Source of the DNA: Cristatella mucedo
Lineage: Eukaryota; Bryozoa; Phylactolaemata; Cristatellidae
Assembly (NCBI GenBank): GCA_009760855.2
Contig: WPIO01000001.1
Span: forward strand, 23,692,001 to 23,756,000
Length of the DNA: 64,000 nucleotides
Reading direction: 5' to 3'
The translations under genes were made by a program, and so were the position numbers. Positions 23,128-34,420 of the stretch are shown in pieces. The notes beneath the pieces are model-generated. The model saw nothing but the letters and a program-made list of their open reading frames with translations, searched no databases and was not told the origin of the DNA. Positions within the stretch are counted from its first letter, which is position 1. The number at the start of each line of letters is the position of its first letter.

Positions 23128-23290
23128 CTTATTTGTATAGCAGCAGAAGAGCCTTAACGTCCGTTACTACCGTCACTGCAGTGGTCAACAAAGGAGAGTG
23201 CCCAGTGCCCAGACTCGAATCCTCGTCGAGAAGAGCGAGCGCCTTACTTCCTGAGCTAAGACCCGGGGCCAAGCAAGTAAATGTTATGAT
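23128..23290 (-). mobile_element. SINE-A, diverged, antisense
   Basis: The + strand reads 'ttgtatagcagcagaagagcc...actgcagtgg...gactcgaatcc...cgccttacttcctgagctaagac', a decayed reverse complement of SINE-A including a damaged B box. Confidence 0.65.
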
Positions 23291-23317
23291 CAGAAGGAGG
23301 GGTTGAGCTTCTTTTCA

Positions 23318-24545
23318 AATTACGATAATGCATTTGTGCAGCGCCCTTAGGGAACTTAATCTCTGCATAGGCACTTTACATATGCTGTAAAGGAAATGTC
23401 GTCAAGTTAAATGTCAGAGACATGAAATAGCAATGTCGTGAAATCAGTCAATTCCAATCTGTGAGAGCATGCGAACTAAAAGCACAGTCTCCAAAGGATT
23501 CCACATTGGTAAAGTGCACAACTAAACAACTTGAGTCAGCAGAGCAGGTATAGCGACATGAAGCACTTTTCGAACAGACATAACGATTTGTGAGTAGTGC
23601 ATTACATACCATGTACATCTCCGGTCGGTACGTCAAGAGTGCATGGACCAGCTTGGCTGTGGTATCCATGTTTAGTAGGGCCTGAATTTTTGTAACGGTA
23701 AATAACTAAAAGTGGTGGTGTGACTTTTGAGCTGATATAGTCATCTAAAGAAATGTCGTTTTGGAAAAAGACGCATGGATTTTGTGCAGACGCTACAAGC
23801 GGTATGCTGGCCGAGCCCATATGATGGTTTGGCTTTCTAATTTCTGAATGAAACTAGGCTGGCCCATAGCTATCAAGTTAGTTTAATTGTCATTCTAAGT
23901 GGAAATTTGCTGACATTTTAGTGCGAATAGCGGCAATAGTGCAAGGAAGTCTAGACTGTTAAACGTACTGCAAAATATGGAGGAATGAAAGCACGGATGC
24001 AGCAATGTGCCTTTTGCATAAAAATGAAAGCCTAGTTTATGATTACATCGGTAAGAGGAAAGTGTGAAACTGGACGAAGCACAGATCCCTGGGATGCTCT
24101 TTTAATGTCGCCTCGGATGACAGATGCTTTCTGCTGACACTCTGAAATCTCCCAATAAGATTTGGCCTTATTAACCGATGCAGGGCCGTGTCGGTGATGC
24201 CCAGGCGAAATTATTGGAGCACCAGAAGTACATGGGTGATCTATGGCATCAAAAGCTGCTGAGACCCAGCAGAAATGGCGACTATGTAGGTAAACATTTC
24301 TGAGAAATTAGTTATATTCTCGAAGCACTTGAGAAACAGTGCTAACTCTGTCGAGTGATTAGCACTAAAATCAAACTGGATTTACTTGCTAGATTTGAAG
24401 TTTCTGCATTAGAGTTTCGCTGGTCTGCAAATATTCATTCAAATGTCTGACAGGAAAGACAAAAATCAGCAGACAGGGCGGAAGTTGCTGAAGTCCCGGT
24501 CAAGTGTCAACTTCTTAATGAATAGGTTAAGTTTGTCTTCGCAGT
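23318..24545 (-). mobile_element. LINE-A copy, antisense, decayed
   Basis: From the reverse-complemented stem-loop tail ('agcgcccttagggaacttaatctctgcataggc') through C-terminal coding remnants ('acagtctccaaaggattcc') to RT remnants near 24240 (complement of a 'DAIDH..L.LVLL' type motif). Reading frames are destroyed. It is inserted in the intron between exons 4 and 5 of the PEAK-like gene. Confidence 0.8.
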
Positions 24546-24556
24546 TGCACAGTACA

Positions 24557-24592
24557 TGGCGCTTTATCAAATGCATTATTATTATTATCATG
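24557..24592 (+). repeat. LINE-A tail scrap with (ATT)n
   Basis: 'ggcgctttatcaaatgcattattattattatcatgg' is the last piece of a LINE-A 3' end in the opposite orientation to the adjoining copy. Confidence 0.75.
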
Positions 24593-25165
24593 GCACATGC
24601 TACTTTGTTATTCATTTAGCGAAAAAATTCACAGTAAAATCGTTTCATTGCAGCCACTTGACTTCGAGCCGTCAAAAAATGTTCGCCCGTGCCTGTGCCA
24701 ATTTTGAGAGTTCTCTCCCTTTATGAGTTGTGAAACCGACTGAAGTTAGTAATGATGAAGCTACTTAATAACACGCCCAGATCTAGAGATACATTCGATT
24801 AGCAATTGCAGCAGTCTTATCAGGCGTTCTTGACTACCGGCTCAGAAGGAATTGAACCCACGATATGAAAATCCAGATAACCTAGATCAAGTGCTGTCGT
24901 AATCTTGATTCCAGTCAAGCACTAAAAATTAACGCATAGTTTGAGTCGAATACCTGGCAAGATTTACAATTAAAATAATCCACCTACAAGTCATCTATAG
25001 CCAGGGCTTTGGTTAGGTTTTCTAAAGAGAAACCTATTCCTATTCTTCGTGGTTACATGTACATGATTAACGGCGCTGCATTATCCAAATACTCGAGGCA
25101 GAAAAAGTATTGGTGTGGCACGAGGCTTTACTAAATCGCTCGCTCGCCAAGGGGGCGGGACTTAC

Positions 25166-25205
25166 TTTTCCTTGCTCCAACTTTTTGCCGTTCAGCTTCT
25201 ATGAT
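25166..25205 (-). CDS. PEAK-like: PEAK-like scaffold, 40-nt coding microexon 4 (residues 384-396 plus 1 nt)
   Basis: On the minus strand a T-rich acceptor (gccttttttttgcag|ATC) is followed by 40 nt encoding IIEAERQKVGARK and then a consensus donor AAAA|GTAAGT. It enters in phase 0, as exon 3 requires, and leaves one nucleotide, which completes Ser397 with exon 5. The short charged helix has no recognised function. The fit of both splice sites and both phases is the main support. Confidence 0.75.
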
Positions 25206-25357
25206 CTGCAAAAAAAGGCAATACGGTGCAATAAAAAAATCAGCATGCATTAATGGCATCGCGTCTCGACTTCTGTAACTCGCTGCGTGTAGATCTACCA
25301 CCTAGGCAATCAACCGCTTACAGTAGGGGAAAAACTTCGCCATTAGGCTTTTTTTAT

Positions 25358-25435
25358 TCATTTTTTTATTCATTTATATAGCGCCCGAAGAGAACTTATC
25401 TCTATTCAGGCGCTTCACATATGCCTCGGGGCTCG
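25358..25435 (-). mobile_element. SINE-B, truncated (tail half only)
   Basis: The + strand reads 'atagcgcccgaagagaact...tctctattcaggcgcttca...catatgcctcggggctcg' and then stops abruptly inside the B-box region, where a LINE-A fragment begins. Confidence 0.85.
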
Positions 25436-25965
25436 TCTGTCGTGAGCGTCGCAGTTGCCTTATTATAATACTTCTCGCCGACTTGCATTGGCTTCCATTC
25501 AAGCAGCACATTGACTTCAAATATTTGTCACTCACTTTTAGGTCCCTTCGTTCGCTGGCTCCAGCCTGCCTATCAGAACTACTCCCCAGCCAGACTAGGC
25601 GTAGTACCGCCTGCTCTTCAGACTCAAATCTTTTAGCTATGCCTTGAACCAACCTTAAATCCTGTGGAGACCGTGCCTTTAGTTCCTATACTCCCAAAGC
25701 TTACAACTCACTCCCGACTGACTTACATCTCCTGACTTGATGACATTCATAAAGCAGCTAAAACGCGCCTTTTCCCCCAGAATTTGCGGAGTCCTTGTGA
25801 TTTGACTTTGCGTGCTTATGCATGCTGACGCTGTGTACGTTACACTAACCATATTATGCAAGTCACCACTCACCACAATGGTCGTGCGGCGTTTGCAGCA
25901 TACGTTGAGTGGATAGAAAGATGAAATTCTCCTATGGCGCTATACAAATATATTATTTATTTATT
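25436..25965 (+). mobile_element. LINE-A 3' end, 5'-truncated
   Basis: Starts at the 'tctgtcgtgagcgtcgcagt' segment directly after the truncated SINE-B and runs through the C-terminal coding region and 3' UTR to a decayed tail and AT-rich end near 25965. Confidence 0.85.
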
Positions 25966-26027
25966 AATAAAGTTGTCATTACATATGTTCTAGTAAACGC
26001 TTTTGCTGCAACTCTTGAAGCCCGGGC

Positions 26028-26062
26028 TTAAAGTGCCTAGAGATAGATTAAGCTCTCTTAAG
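26028..26062 (+). repeat. LINE-A/SINE-B tail scrap
   Basis: 'aaagtgcctagagatagat' followed by 'taagctctcttaaggg' matches the common tail, isolated from any coding remnant. Confidence 0.65.
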
Positions 26063-27212
26063 GGAATCGCGGCGTTGGGTGGAGGTAAATCCCCAGCGAC
26101 GACGCCGAATGCTATCGAACAATAGAGTAGTTGGCAGTTTCGCTTCATAAAGCGGACGCTTCATTACCACTGCGAAGGTGTGCGCTGCTGAAGCTACTCA
26201 CCTAGCGCTTCAGGACTTATTATTGTTATTACTGATTTAAACTGTCCAAGTCCGATGCAGTTAGCTTCAAGATTAGCCAATCAGCTGCGTTAAATGGCAA
26301 GCCATATTCCACGCTTAACACCCACAACAGTGATTAGTAGATGTCCAAATAGCGACAATTTTCTAGTTCAGAATGTCACAAGACTTCTTTTAGCGCCTGT
26401 TCGGCAATTTCGAAGGGGCACTGCATAACAATTGGGCAAGCCTAGCTGTAACCGAAGAACCGATTCACTCTGATAAAACTCGCGGACAAAGCGACGCTTG
26501 CCTCGGCAGGGGACCAGGAGGCCTGCAATGTTAAACTACCAGAGCGACAAGACAGTCATTGACAAAGAAATGCTGGGGGCCTTATGGGATCCGTTCGCGA
26601 AACGGGCGTTCTTCGAGCCTGCCCTGTTCATTGAATGGTCGCGGCCTTCTCCACCAACGAGGAAGCACGGCACCGACTTTGTCGCCGGTTTATACTTCCA
26701 GGCACACCCTTCAGGTTAGAGCATCGACCCGGATATACGCCGTGCGTCACCCCCCCCCCCCGTTACGGCCGGTGCAGTTGAGCTGTGAAAAATGCGACCG
26801 CGAGCAGGATTTAAACAGGGGACCTCTCAGGGCTGAGAATCCGAGGCCGTCGCTGCGAGCCTGTTGAAATAGCCAGATCTGCAGTCTGTCGACAACGAAA
26901 CTTAGACTAGCACGAACCCAGCGGTTGGGCTATTTCACACTCTCCCACAGTAAAGACCAGAAATACGTCCGATCAGCCCTTGAATTACGGGAACCTGTGT
27001 ACCGCAGGGCGCTCCTACGTATGAGTGAGGATATCCGTAATCCGCGGCGGTCGTTAAGACTTGCATTCGTTCATCGGAGATTACCTTGGAGTTCGCTGAT
27101 TTGTTTTCCTAAATTGTTCGGCCTGAATCTCAACTTCGGTCAGATACTGACCTGAATGGTGAGATTGCTACTTTTTGGGGCCAAAATAGCTATGAGTTTA
27201 CAAGTAGGATGT
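26063..27212. other. Unassigned intronic block with a tRNA-like B-box segment
   Basis: Contains a C-run at 26748-26761. Near 26805-26835 the minus strand reads 'ctgtttaaatcctgctcg', resembling a tRNA B box (GGTTCRANTCC) with one mismatch, but the flanking sequence does not fold into a tRNA. Open frames at 26498-26867 (+) have no recognised motif. Confidence 0.3.
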
Positions 27213-27685
27213 TGTCACATCCAAGAAAATCACCAGGCCATATTTAGAAAGGTGCAGACAGCCCCGGCCCTTCTTACAGCAGGAATAACACAAGTAGGCG
27301 GAGCATGGACTAGAACAACACTCTGAAACTGAATCACTAGCTGAATAATAATAGAATTACTAATGATGCTAATAATAGCAAAACGTGTATAAAATGCCCG
27401 AGGAGAACTGTCTTTGTCTATGCATTTTTACTAATCCTGGTACCTATTCTACACGCCCAGCTGGTTAATCTGCATTAGCATTAAGCAGTCGCGAATGCCT
27501 ACTTAATTTACTTCAGAAGCATTTGCCACTCCCCAGGCCTAGGCTTACCACAGTGGCATAATCTCCTTATCCAGTAAATAAGGAGCCGACCAGAGGCTTA
27601 CAGAGAGAGCATCTAGGAGACCAGGGTACAGACATAGTCTTGAATACGACTTTGAATCCAGACAGCTTTGAGCTCACAGGTCGCA
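27213..27685 (+). repeat. Repeat-C copy 1 (unidentified dispersed repeat)
   Basis: Shares a series of segments in the same order with 30065-30690, including 'aaaatcaccaggcc', 'gcggagcatggac', 'acctattctac', 'ctaggctta..acagtggc' and 'cacaggtcgcaca'. I do not recognise the family. It ends exactly where an antisense LINE-A copy begins. Confidence 0.7.
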
Positions 27686-27687
27686 CA

Positions 27688-28115
27688 TTCAATAATAATA
27701 ACAATACATTGCAGGGCCACCTCAGAGCTATATCTCTTTCTAGCCACTTAACGTACGCGGTAAAGGAAGTATGTCAATCGGTTAGCAAGAACATGCACAG
27801 CATCAGCATGTATAAATACTCACAGAAGACAATTCATTTGCACTCAACAAATGCTCTCAGGAAGAGGTGCGTTTTAGCTTCTTTTTAAACGTCTTCAAGT
27901 TAGGGCATATCGTGATGTCAGGCGGGGTTAATTCCAGGCCTTGGGAGCATATGAAATAAAGATGCAGTCTCCAAAGGATTTGAGGCTGGTACGAGACACA
28001 GCTAAATGGTTTGATTAAGAAGAGCATGTGGTACGATGCCTAACCAGAGTGGAAAGCAGTTTAGATAGGTAGATAGATTAGCCGAAGCAAGAGAGACTAA
28101 GCAGCGTCTACTCTT
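27688..28115 (-). mobile_element. LINE-A 3' end, antisense
   Basis: Starts with the reverse complement of the (ATT)n end ('caataataataac') and the tail, then the C-terminal coding remnants ('gcagtctccaaaggatttgaggctggta', in part). No intact frame. Confidence 0.8.
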
Positions 28116-29009
28116 GCAATCAAGCACCAAGCAGAGCAACCAAATAGCATGGGAAACCGGTTTCGCGACTGGGTTTTCTATACTTAAGACTATCGAAAAA
28201 TATGTCAGACGGGAAGCCAATATAAGCATCCAAAACCGCTCGAAAAGTAGGCTCACAGATAAGTACCACAGAAACGCGACTCAGCAAAACCTACCATGTA
28301 GCCATTGGGCTTAGTTCGCAAGTATCATATGGATAACGTACGAAAAAAAACTTTGGCTTGTTACATCCAGGTCACACTTCATTTCTTTGATAGCCTGAAG
28401 CACCAAGCATCTGCATCTAGCCTTACTCCCAGATGCCATTGTCGGCGTGTCCATCTTTGCCAACCTTTCTATCTTTGACTAATTTGGGAAAGAACCAGTT
28501 TATTCAGCCTTGCAGATTGCCGGCTCACCAGCCTTACACACACGTCAATCTAAAGTTTCTGTTGTGGTAAGTGAAACCTGCTGCAATATGTTCGTTCAAA
28601 AGCTCTAAGTGGGTCGTCTCCAGATTTCTTGTCGATTGCAATTAGCTGGCCACGAAACGTCTGGTGTAGTCACATGTAACTACGGCTAGCCAACAAGAAA
28701 TGCTGCTTTCAGGGTCAGCATCGACCGTATGTCGACTCAGTTAAAGCACCTTCCATCATCCAGTATCATGTCACTACCTGGTTTCGCTGTGTTACAGCCT
28801 GCCTGTAGCTCACCTTCAGGATGCAACTTTCAGCCAGGTGGCAGGATGCAACTTTCTATCAGGCCGGCATTGATTGCCTACTGGCAGCTTATCAAATCTT
28901 TCAAAATGTTGCTGGCTTATCGGGGCATATTATCGCTCGGCTGTAGCACTGTAACACACAGCCGCGGCATTTCGTCACTTAGCCGAATCTGCTTCCTGCT
29001 ATGGCCTAG
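28116..29009. other. No recognised feature (intron 3 of the PEAK-like gene)
   Basis: No splice-flanked exon or repeat family was recognised. Confidence 0.45.
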
Positions 29010-29013
29010 CATC

Positions 29014-29052
<39 letters not shown>

Positions 29053-29054
29053 GC

Positions 29055-29117
<63 letters not shown>
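29010..29117. repeat. (TCTG)n then (TC)n microsatellite
   Basis: About nine TCTG units followed by a long TC tract. Confidence 0.95.
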
Positions 29118-29119
<2 letters not shown>

Positions 29120-29489
29120 AGCGAAAGTGCATCATTACCAGATGTATGCGGTGCATCACCTGATTGGCTGATGCACTGCCTGCACATGGAATCTTGCTGT
29201 CTCAATTGCAGGCACTGATAGCTTGCACAATCTCGTTCCAGCTTGGAGCATCGTGCGTGCTACTGCCAGGAATCATTTCATTGATTGTTCGGCCAAGATG
29301 TATAGCCTTCTCGAGTACATCGCTTCAGGAGCTCACCATAAAAAACATTTACCGGCATTAAAGCAGTTGCTGTGAACTTTGGTGCTGTAATTAAAGCCTC
29401 TTCCTCTGGCTCTTTCTCTGCTCGGACATGCGAATTTTTTGCCGCGGAACCTACCGTAGCATTATTTCAGGTGCTGTTGACCTCAAAAT

Positions 29490-29660
29490 CCTAGCTGATT
29501 AAACAGCCTCTTTTTGTATAGCAACAGAAGAGCCTTTACGGCTATCACCACCACTTGCAGTGGCGATAAAGGATCGCCCACCACTGGAATCGAACCCACG
29601 ACCTCGGGACCGAGGTCGTGAAAGCAACCGCCTTACCTATTGTGCCATCACGGCTCACCA
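29490..29660 (-). mobile_element. SINE-A, antisense, well preserved
   Basis: Reverse complement of the full SINE-A, including the B box ('ggaatcgaaccc' on the + strand), the palindrome 'acctcgggaccgaggt' and the 3' end 'ctagctgattaaacagcc'. It lies in the intron between exons 3 and 4 of the PEAK-like gene, in sense with that gene. Confidence 0.9.
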
Positions 29661-30064
29661 AAGCACCAGTTGAGCTTGAGGCCTTTGTACAGCAGCCAAA
29701 GCCAGCCCAGACTTTACTGGCACAATGCCTTTGATGTGTGCCACATCGATGATTCACTGAAGATGGCACTGCTCCCAGCAGCATGTATCGTGCTCCATGC
29801 CTACGTAGCTCAGCGTGGGCACGTATATCTAGAGCACCTGGCTGGCCCCAGTAGTAGCCTCTAGTGGCTTCTCACAAGTCGCTCGTGACGAATGAATGAC
29901 ATGAATGACATGAACACATGGCCTGAATGCTCCGAAATTCGTAGATAGCTACGTTGAATTCATCCAGTTGAGAAATGTGCAGCCACCCTAAGTACTGACC
30001 TGCTTTAATTAAATATTAAGCACAATTTAATGATGAATGTACAGGTGGAATTAGGAAGCTGTCA
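29661..30064. other. No recognised feature
   Basis: Intronic. A short direct repeat 'gaatgacat' occurs twice near 29893-29910. Nothing else was seen. Confidence 0.45.
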
Positions 30065-30247
30065 CAGCCTATAAAATCACCAAGCCGTATCTAGGGAAGC
30101 AAAGACAAGGCCCTCCTAATAGCTGGAACTACAGAAGTAAGCAGAGCATGGACGTGAACAACTCCGAGACTGTATCATTAGCTTGTTACCTGAGTATATA
30201 CCTATTCTACCTCAACACACACACACACACGCACGGACGCACGGACG

Positions 30248-30296
<49 letters not shown>

Positions 30297-30375
30297 GTCT
30301 ATATATATATATATATGTCTATATATATATATATATATGTCTATATATATATATGTCTATATATATATATATGTC

Positions 30376-30446
<71 letters not shown>

Positions 30447-30690
30447 GCCTAGTCTATTTGGTTATTCTGCATTGCTATTGAGCCATCACCCGTGCCTACT
30501 TCTGAACCGGTCGAGGAAACATTTGTTCCTTCCCAGATCTAGGCTCACCTCAATGGCACAATCTCCGGATACAGTAACCAGAGGAACAAATATGTGCTGA
30601 AAAAGAGCCTCTAGGACTCCAGGATACAGGCACTGCTTTGGATACGAGCTCGAGTACAAACGGCCGTGAGCACACAGATCGCACAGTCAA
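30065..30690 (+). repeat. Repeat-C copy 2, split by microsatellites
   Basis: Same order of segments as 27213-27685. Directly after the common 'acctattctac' motif this copy carries about 230 bp of CA and TA repeats that copy 1 lacks. Confidence 0.7.
30214..30443. repeat. (CA)n then (TA)n/(TATG)n microsatellite
   Basis: CA tract with CACG variants, then TA tracts punctuated by TATGTC about every 25 bp. Frames here (Tyr/Ile and Thr/His runs) are artefacts. Confidence 0.95.
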
Positions 30691-32875
30691 CGCTACTAGC
30701 CTGCCAGCATATGCTTACGCCAGGTCAGCCTGGCCTAGAAGCAGCTCGTGCTATTGGAGGCTTGCCGAAAAAAACTGGCTGAATGACTTAGCAGTGACAG
30801 CATCGCTTCGGCCGACGTGACTAACACGTGACATCCATCGACTCCTGCAGTCGAATGGCAGCTGCTGCACCCGTAGCAGCAGCAATAAGCTGGTTAATGG
30901 TAATTCCAAGCATCCCTGCACGTGCCCATCTTCGAAATGAGCCCACAAGCAGGCTGGCCGAGCTGGCGTCAAAACAGTCAACTGGCCATGCCCAGTCACT
31001 AGTGTGCCTCTTGGTGCGTCTGTCACGCCAATTAAGGTCACCGAATGCGAGTATCGTACTGTGGACTTACCGGCTCGTTGAGTGGTATTTTGTCAAAGGT
31101 CGCCGATGGTCCGGCGTTGCCGTGCACTTCGGATGGTGGCTCGTCGGCATTCGGAAACTACAAGACCGATAGTAATATTACTGAGACAGTTTAAGCCTCT
31201 GTCTGCTCGCCCCGATCTCGGGCAGAGCGGCGACACCCGGTCAAGCTATGTGTAAGACCGTATCAGTGTAAGCAGTGCGAACGGCCGTGGTACTCTTCAA
31301 AAGGCTTGTTTAACCGTGAGCGTAAGCATCGGACTCAGTCATTTCATCATGCCTACTTAACATTTGTGAGGTGAGGCAAGCGAGCTATCATCACTATCCA
31401 TTTATAGACTGCATAGTCCTAGGTCATTGGTAACCAACCTATTGTGAGTCCGAAACAAGGGACAACAGCCTGGCAAGCCAACACGACATTTGATGGGATA
31501 GTCTGCAGTCACCAGCTTGCTTTTTTGAAATGGTTGAGTGGCATTACATTGCGTTCAAGATCAGCTTGCGTAGGTATTTAGAAATGCCGAACCCATCCAA
31601 CTTAGCACAAGGTATACCGCATATGCATGAACGTATACCACCAGTAAGTATGCCCATGAATTATACATTACAAGGTATTCTGGCTTCTCTACAGTGTGAG
31701 CGTTTGAAAGCCTAGCAAGAGCACGGTCAAATCATGAGCACGTGATAGCATGGTAACGCAGCACTGCATCATCGTTTCGGCTCAACCAAAACTTCAATTT
31801 TAAGAGCAATGGTACGAAAGGTACCGGTGACATCTATGCCTTAAAACATTGACTGGCTGTGGTTGTCAAACGTAGCAATACCTCAGACATCTATTACCTC
31901 TCAAAGCTAAGTCAACCAGCCTGTGAAGCCTCAGAAGTGAAACAATTTGCCACCCAGTGAGCTCAAAAACCCTTAACCTTATTTAATAAGGGTGCTGAAC
32001 CTCAGAAAACATACATATCTGCCGTGTTTACCAGCCGTACATTAGTTGGAAATGGTTCTGCAACGATGCAGCTGCTAACTAGTCAACATAGTCCAAGATA
32101 AACTGCCAGATTAGGCAGCTATTGGTAATTAATGTCACACCTCCGCTTCCTGTTGCCTTAAACATAACAACGCAACAAAATAGTTCCAACTGAAGGCCAA
32201 GTGATACTCTCTTAGATTGAGATAGCGATGTCCTCAGCTTCAATCTGCATCACTTTTTTACTTTGAAGACATGAAATTCTAAAATGACATCGTAACTCAA
32301 CGGAAAACCCACGCAGGAGAAAACACGACCTTGTGCATTTTTTAACCTTAAACGTGTAGATACTAAGTTCCTACACCCGGCCATACATGCATGGCCAGTT
32401 TTGTTTCTACATCAATGAATGATTTATTTTAAAATACAAATGACTGAAGCCGTCTGCCGTTAGGCAGAAAGCAAAAAACACTTCTAGTAGGAATGACTTT
32501 CTTCTAGTAGGAAAAGTTTGTCTCGTTTTCTGGTTCGCTGCTCTACCGATTGCGCAATCAATACCATCGTTCCGCCATGCTTAAAATTCTGTGTACTAAG
32601 CCCAAAACATCAACTTTAAATGACCTTTCACGTGTTCTTGTGGACACCCAAAGTACAGTCTGAATGCCGGTGCATATATTTTTAATTACAACTGGGTGCC
32701 GAACTACAAGCATTACGTACTCTGTGACCGGCGACTGGTCCCGGGTTTAGAAGTTCTCATTTTGATACACTGCATATCAATGTTTAGTTCATAATGACCA
32801 CTTACATACGTGCATACAAATGTGTTTACACTTACAGATAGTATGCATATAAAGTATACCAGTACATAAAAGCAT

Positions 32876-32876
<1 letters not shown>
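30691..32876. other. No recognised feature (intron 3 of the PEAK-like gene)
   Basis: Two kilobases of unique-looking sequence. Open frames at 30751-31172 lie on both strands and lack motifs. Confidence 0.4.

Positions 32877-32912
<36 letters not shown>
32877..32912. repeat. (TA)n microsatellite
   Basis: TA dinucleotides with one AAA interruption. Confidence 0.9.
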
Positions 32913-34284
32913 CATGCCTTCTGGTAAGAAAGTCGTCCCGCACCACCGGAATTGATGCCTCCCACAAAGTTTCACAAAAATATGAGGTAATACGACACTT
33001 AAAACATGAAACTAGTAACAGAAATTATTATGATGTCAAAGCCACAGTACTCAGGCAATTTACGCCGTTCACCGAAGTAAATATGGCAAAATAAGGATGT
33101 TTTACCAAAAACTGACAAGAAATCCTCAACTAAATCCCATTGATAAAATCTGGGGTATTATTTGACTAGCGATTGCCGTGTGGGTGAAGAAAGATTTGTA
33201 GTGGCTAAGCTTTTCTAAGGTTTTCTAACTCGTGGGGTATAGACGGCAGTGCCTTGAATTTCATTTTCGGTTTGCACTTTCACGACTGCAAAATGCTTTG
33301 GCGGCTATACAAGCACTGCTATTGAGTTTTAAATTACTCCTGCTTTTTGTTTTTCTGGAAAAGAAGAGCACAAATATGTGTCTTAACTGCTCCATTTCTG
33401 AAGTCTTAACGTATCCAAAATAGGCATGAGATCACATGATCGCCGAGCCCGCGATGCACAGAAAGCAAGTGAAACAGGCGAGCTTTTTTAATATCTCTAG
33501 TAAAGCTACGCAAAAATGTGCCTATAAAAGGCTGGTTTTAAGTAAAGACAGTCTACGCTAATATTCTCTACATTTTTGCTGGCCTCTGGACCTCAACCAT
33601 TAGATGAATTTGCTAGAAACTATGATTCTTTTTTATTCTTGAAAAGTTAAATTGTAATTTCCAAGCTTCAAGAAGCTTATTACGAGATATTGCAGCATAA
33701 TGGGTCAAAAGCAGCAAGAAGATGTTCGCTTTATTTTCTCCGTTTAATAGTGTCCGTTGATATGACAGCCACTGCTCCAGAAGATTCCCCATGCCATCGT
33801 TATTCTAACTTGGTTTGAGATCATTTTGAAGAAAAGAAGCCTAATTTTACCAGTCCCTTCTTCGGTTGACGTCGCAGATCGCCAGAACACGTTTTGTGAG
33901 ATCCAAGTTAGCTGCAAGTCCGACTGCTCGTGTTACTTTCAGTTTTGAGAACATTTACGGAAAGTATCTGTTCTAGCAGTAATGGCCGAAGACCTTAACG
34001 CTAGCTGTGAGCAGACCGTAAATGTGCACTGCATTACTCAACTACTGGCCGTTAAAGTGTACCCACATTGGTCGCCACAACTTTTCTATACAATAAACGA
34101 ACAGGCAGGATACCAAGGACGTGCTGTCAGTGCAGCTTTACATGGATGCATGTGCGGGCGCTCGTATGCGTGTCTGTGTGAGCTTGTGCAAGAATGTCTC
34201 ACTGCAGCATGGCAGCTGTGACAAAAGAAACCTTGCGTAGCATGTCATCGCTCGGTCTCGATGCATATCTTATGATTAAATGGC
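32913..34284. other. No recognised feature
   Basis: Intronic. The frame at 33982-34221 (+, 79 codons, MAEDLNASCEQ start) is unrecognised and has no support beyond its length. Confidence 0.4.
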
Positions 34285-34420
34285 CTGCCGCTGGATCTCA
34301 GCCTACGGTTACGATGCTCTCTCTTCACGACTTAAGTCGGGGGTTTGAGTTCTGCAGCGGTCGATCCTTCATTGCCCATCGCTAGCGGTGGTGGTAGCCC
34401 GGAAAGGCTATTCTGCTTTA
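34285..34420 (+). mobile_element. SINE-A, diverged
   Basis: Keeps 'gtttgagttctgcagcggtcgatcc', then 'ccatcgctagcggtggtggtagccc' and 'aaaggctattctgc', which line up with the B-box region and body of SINE-A. The A-box half is strongly decayed. Confidence 0.65.

Noticed and set aside
26800-26840. tRNA gene on the minus strand
   Set aside because: Only a B-box-like stretch is present; no cloverleaf could be drawn.
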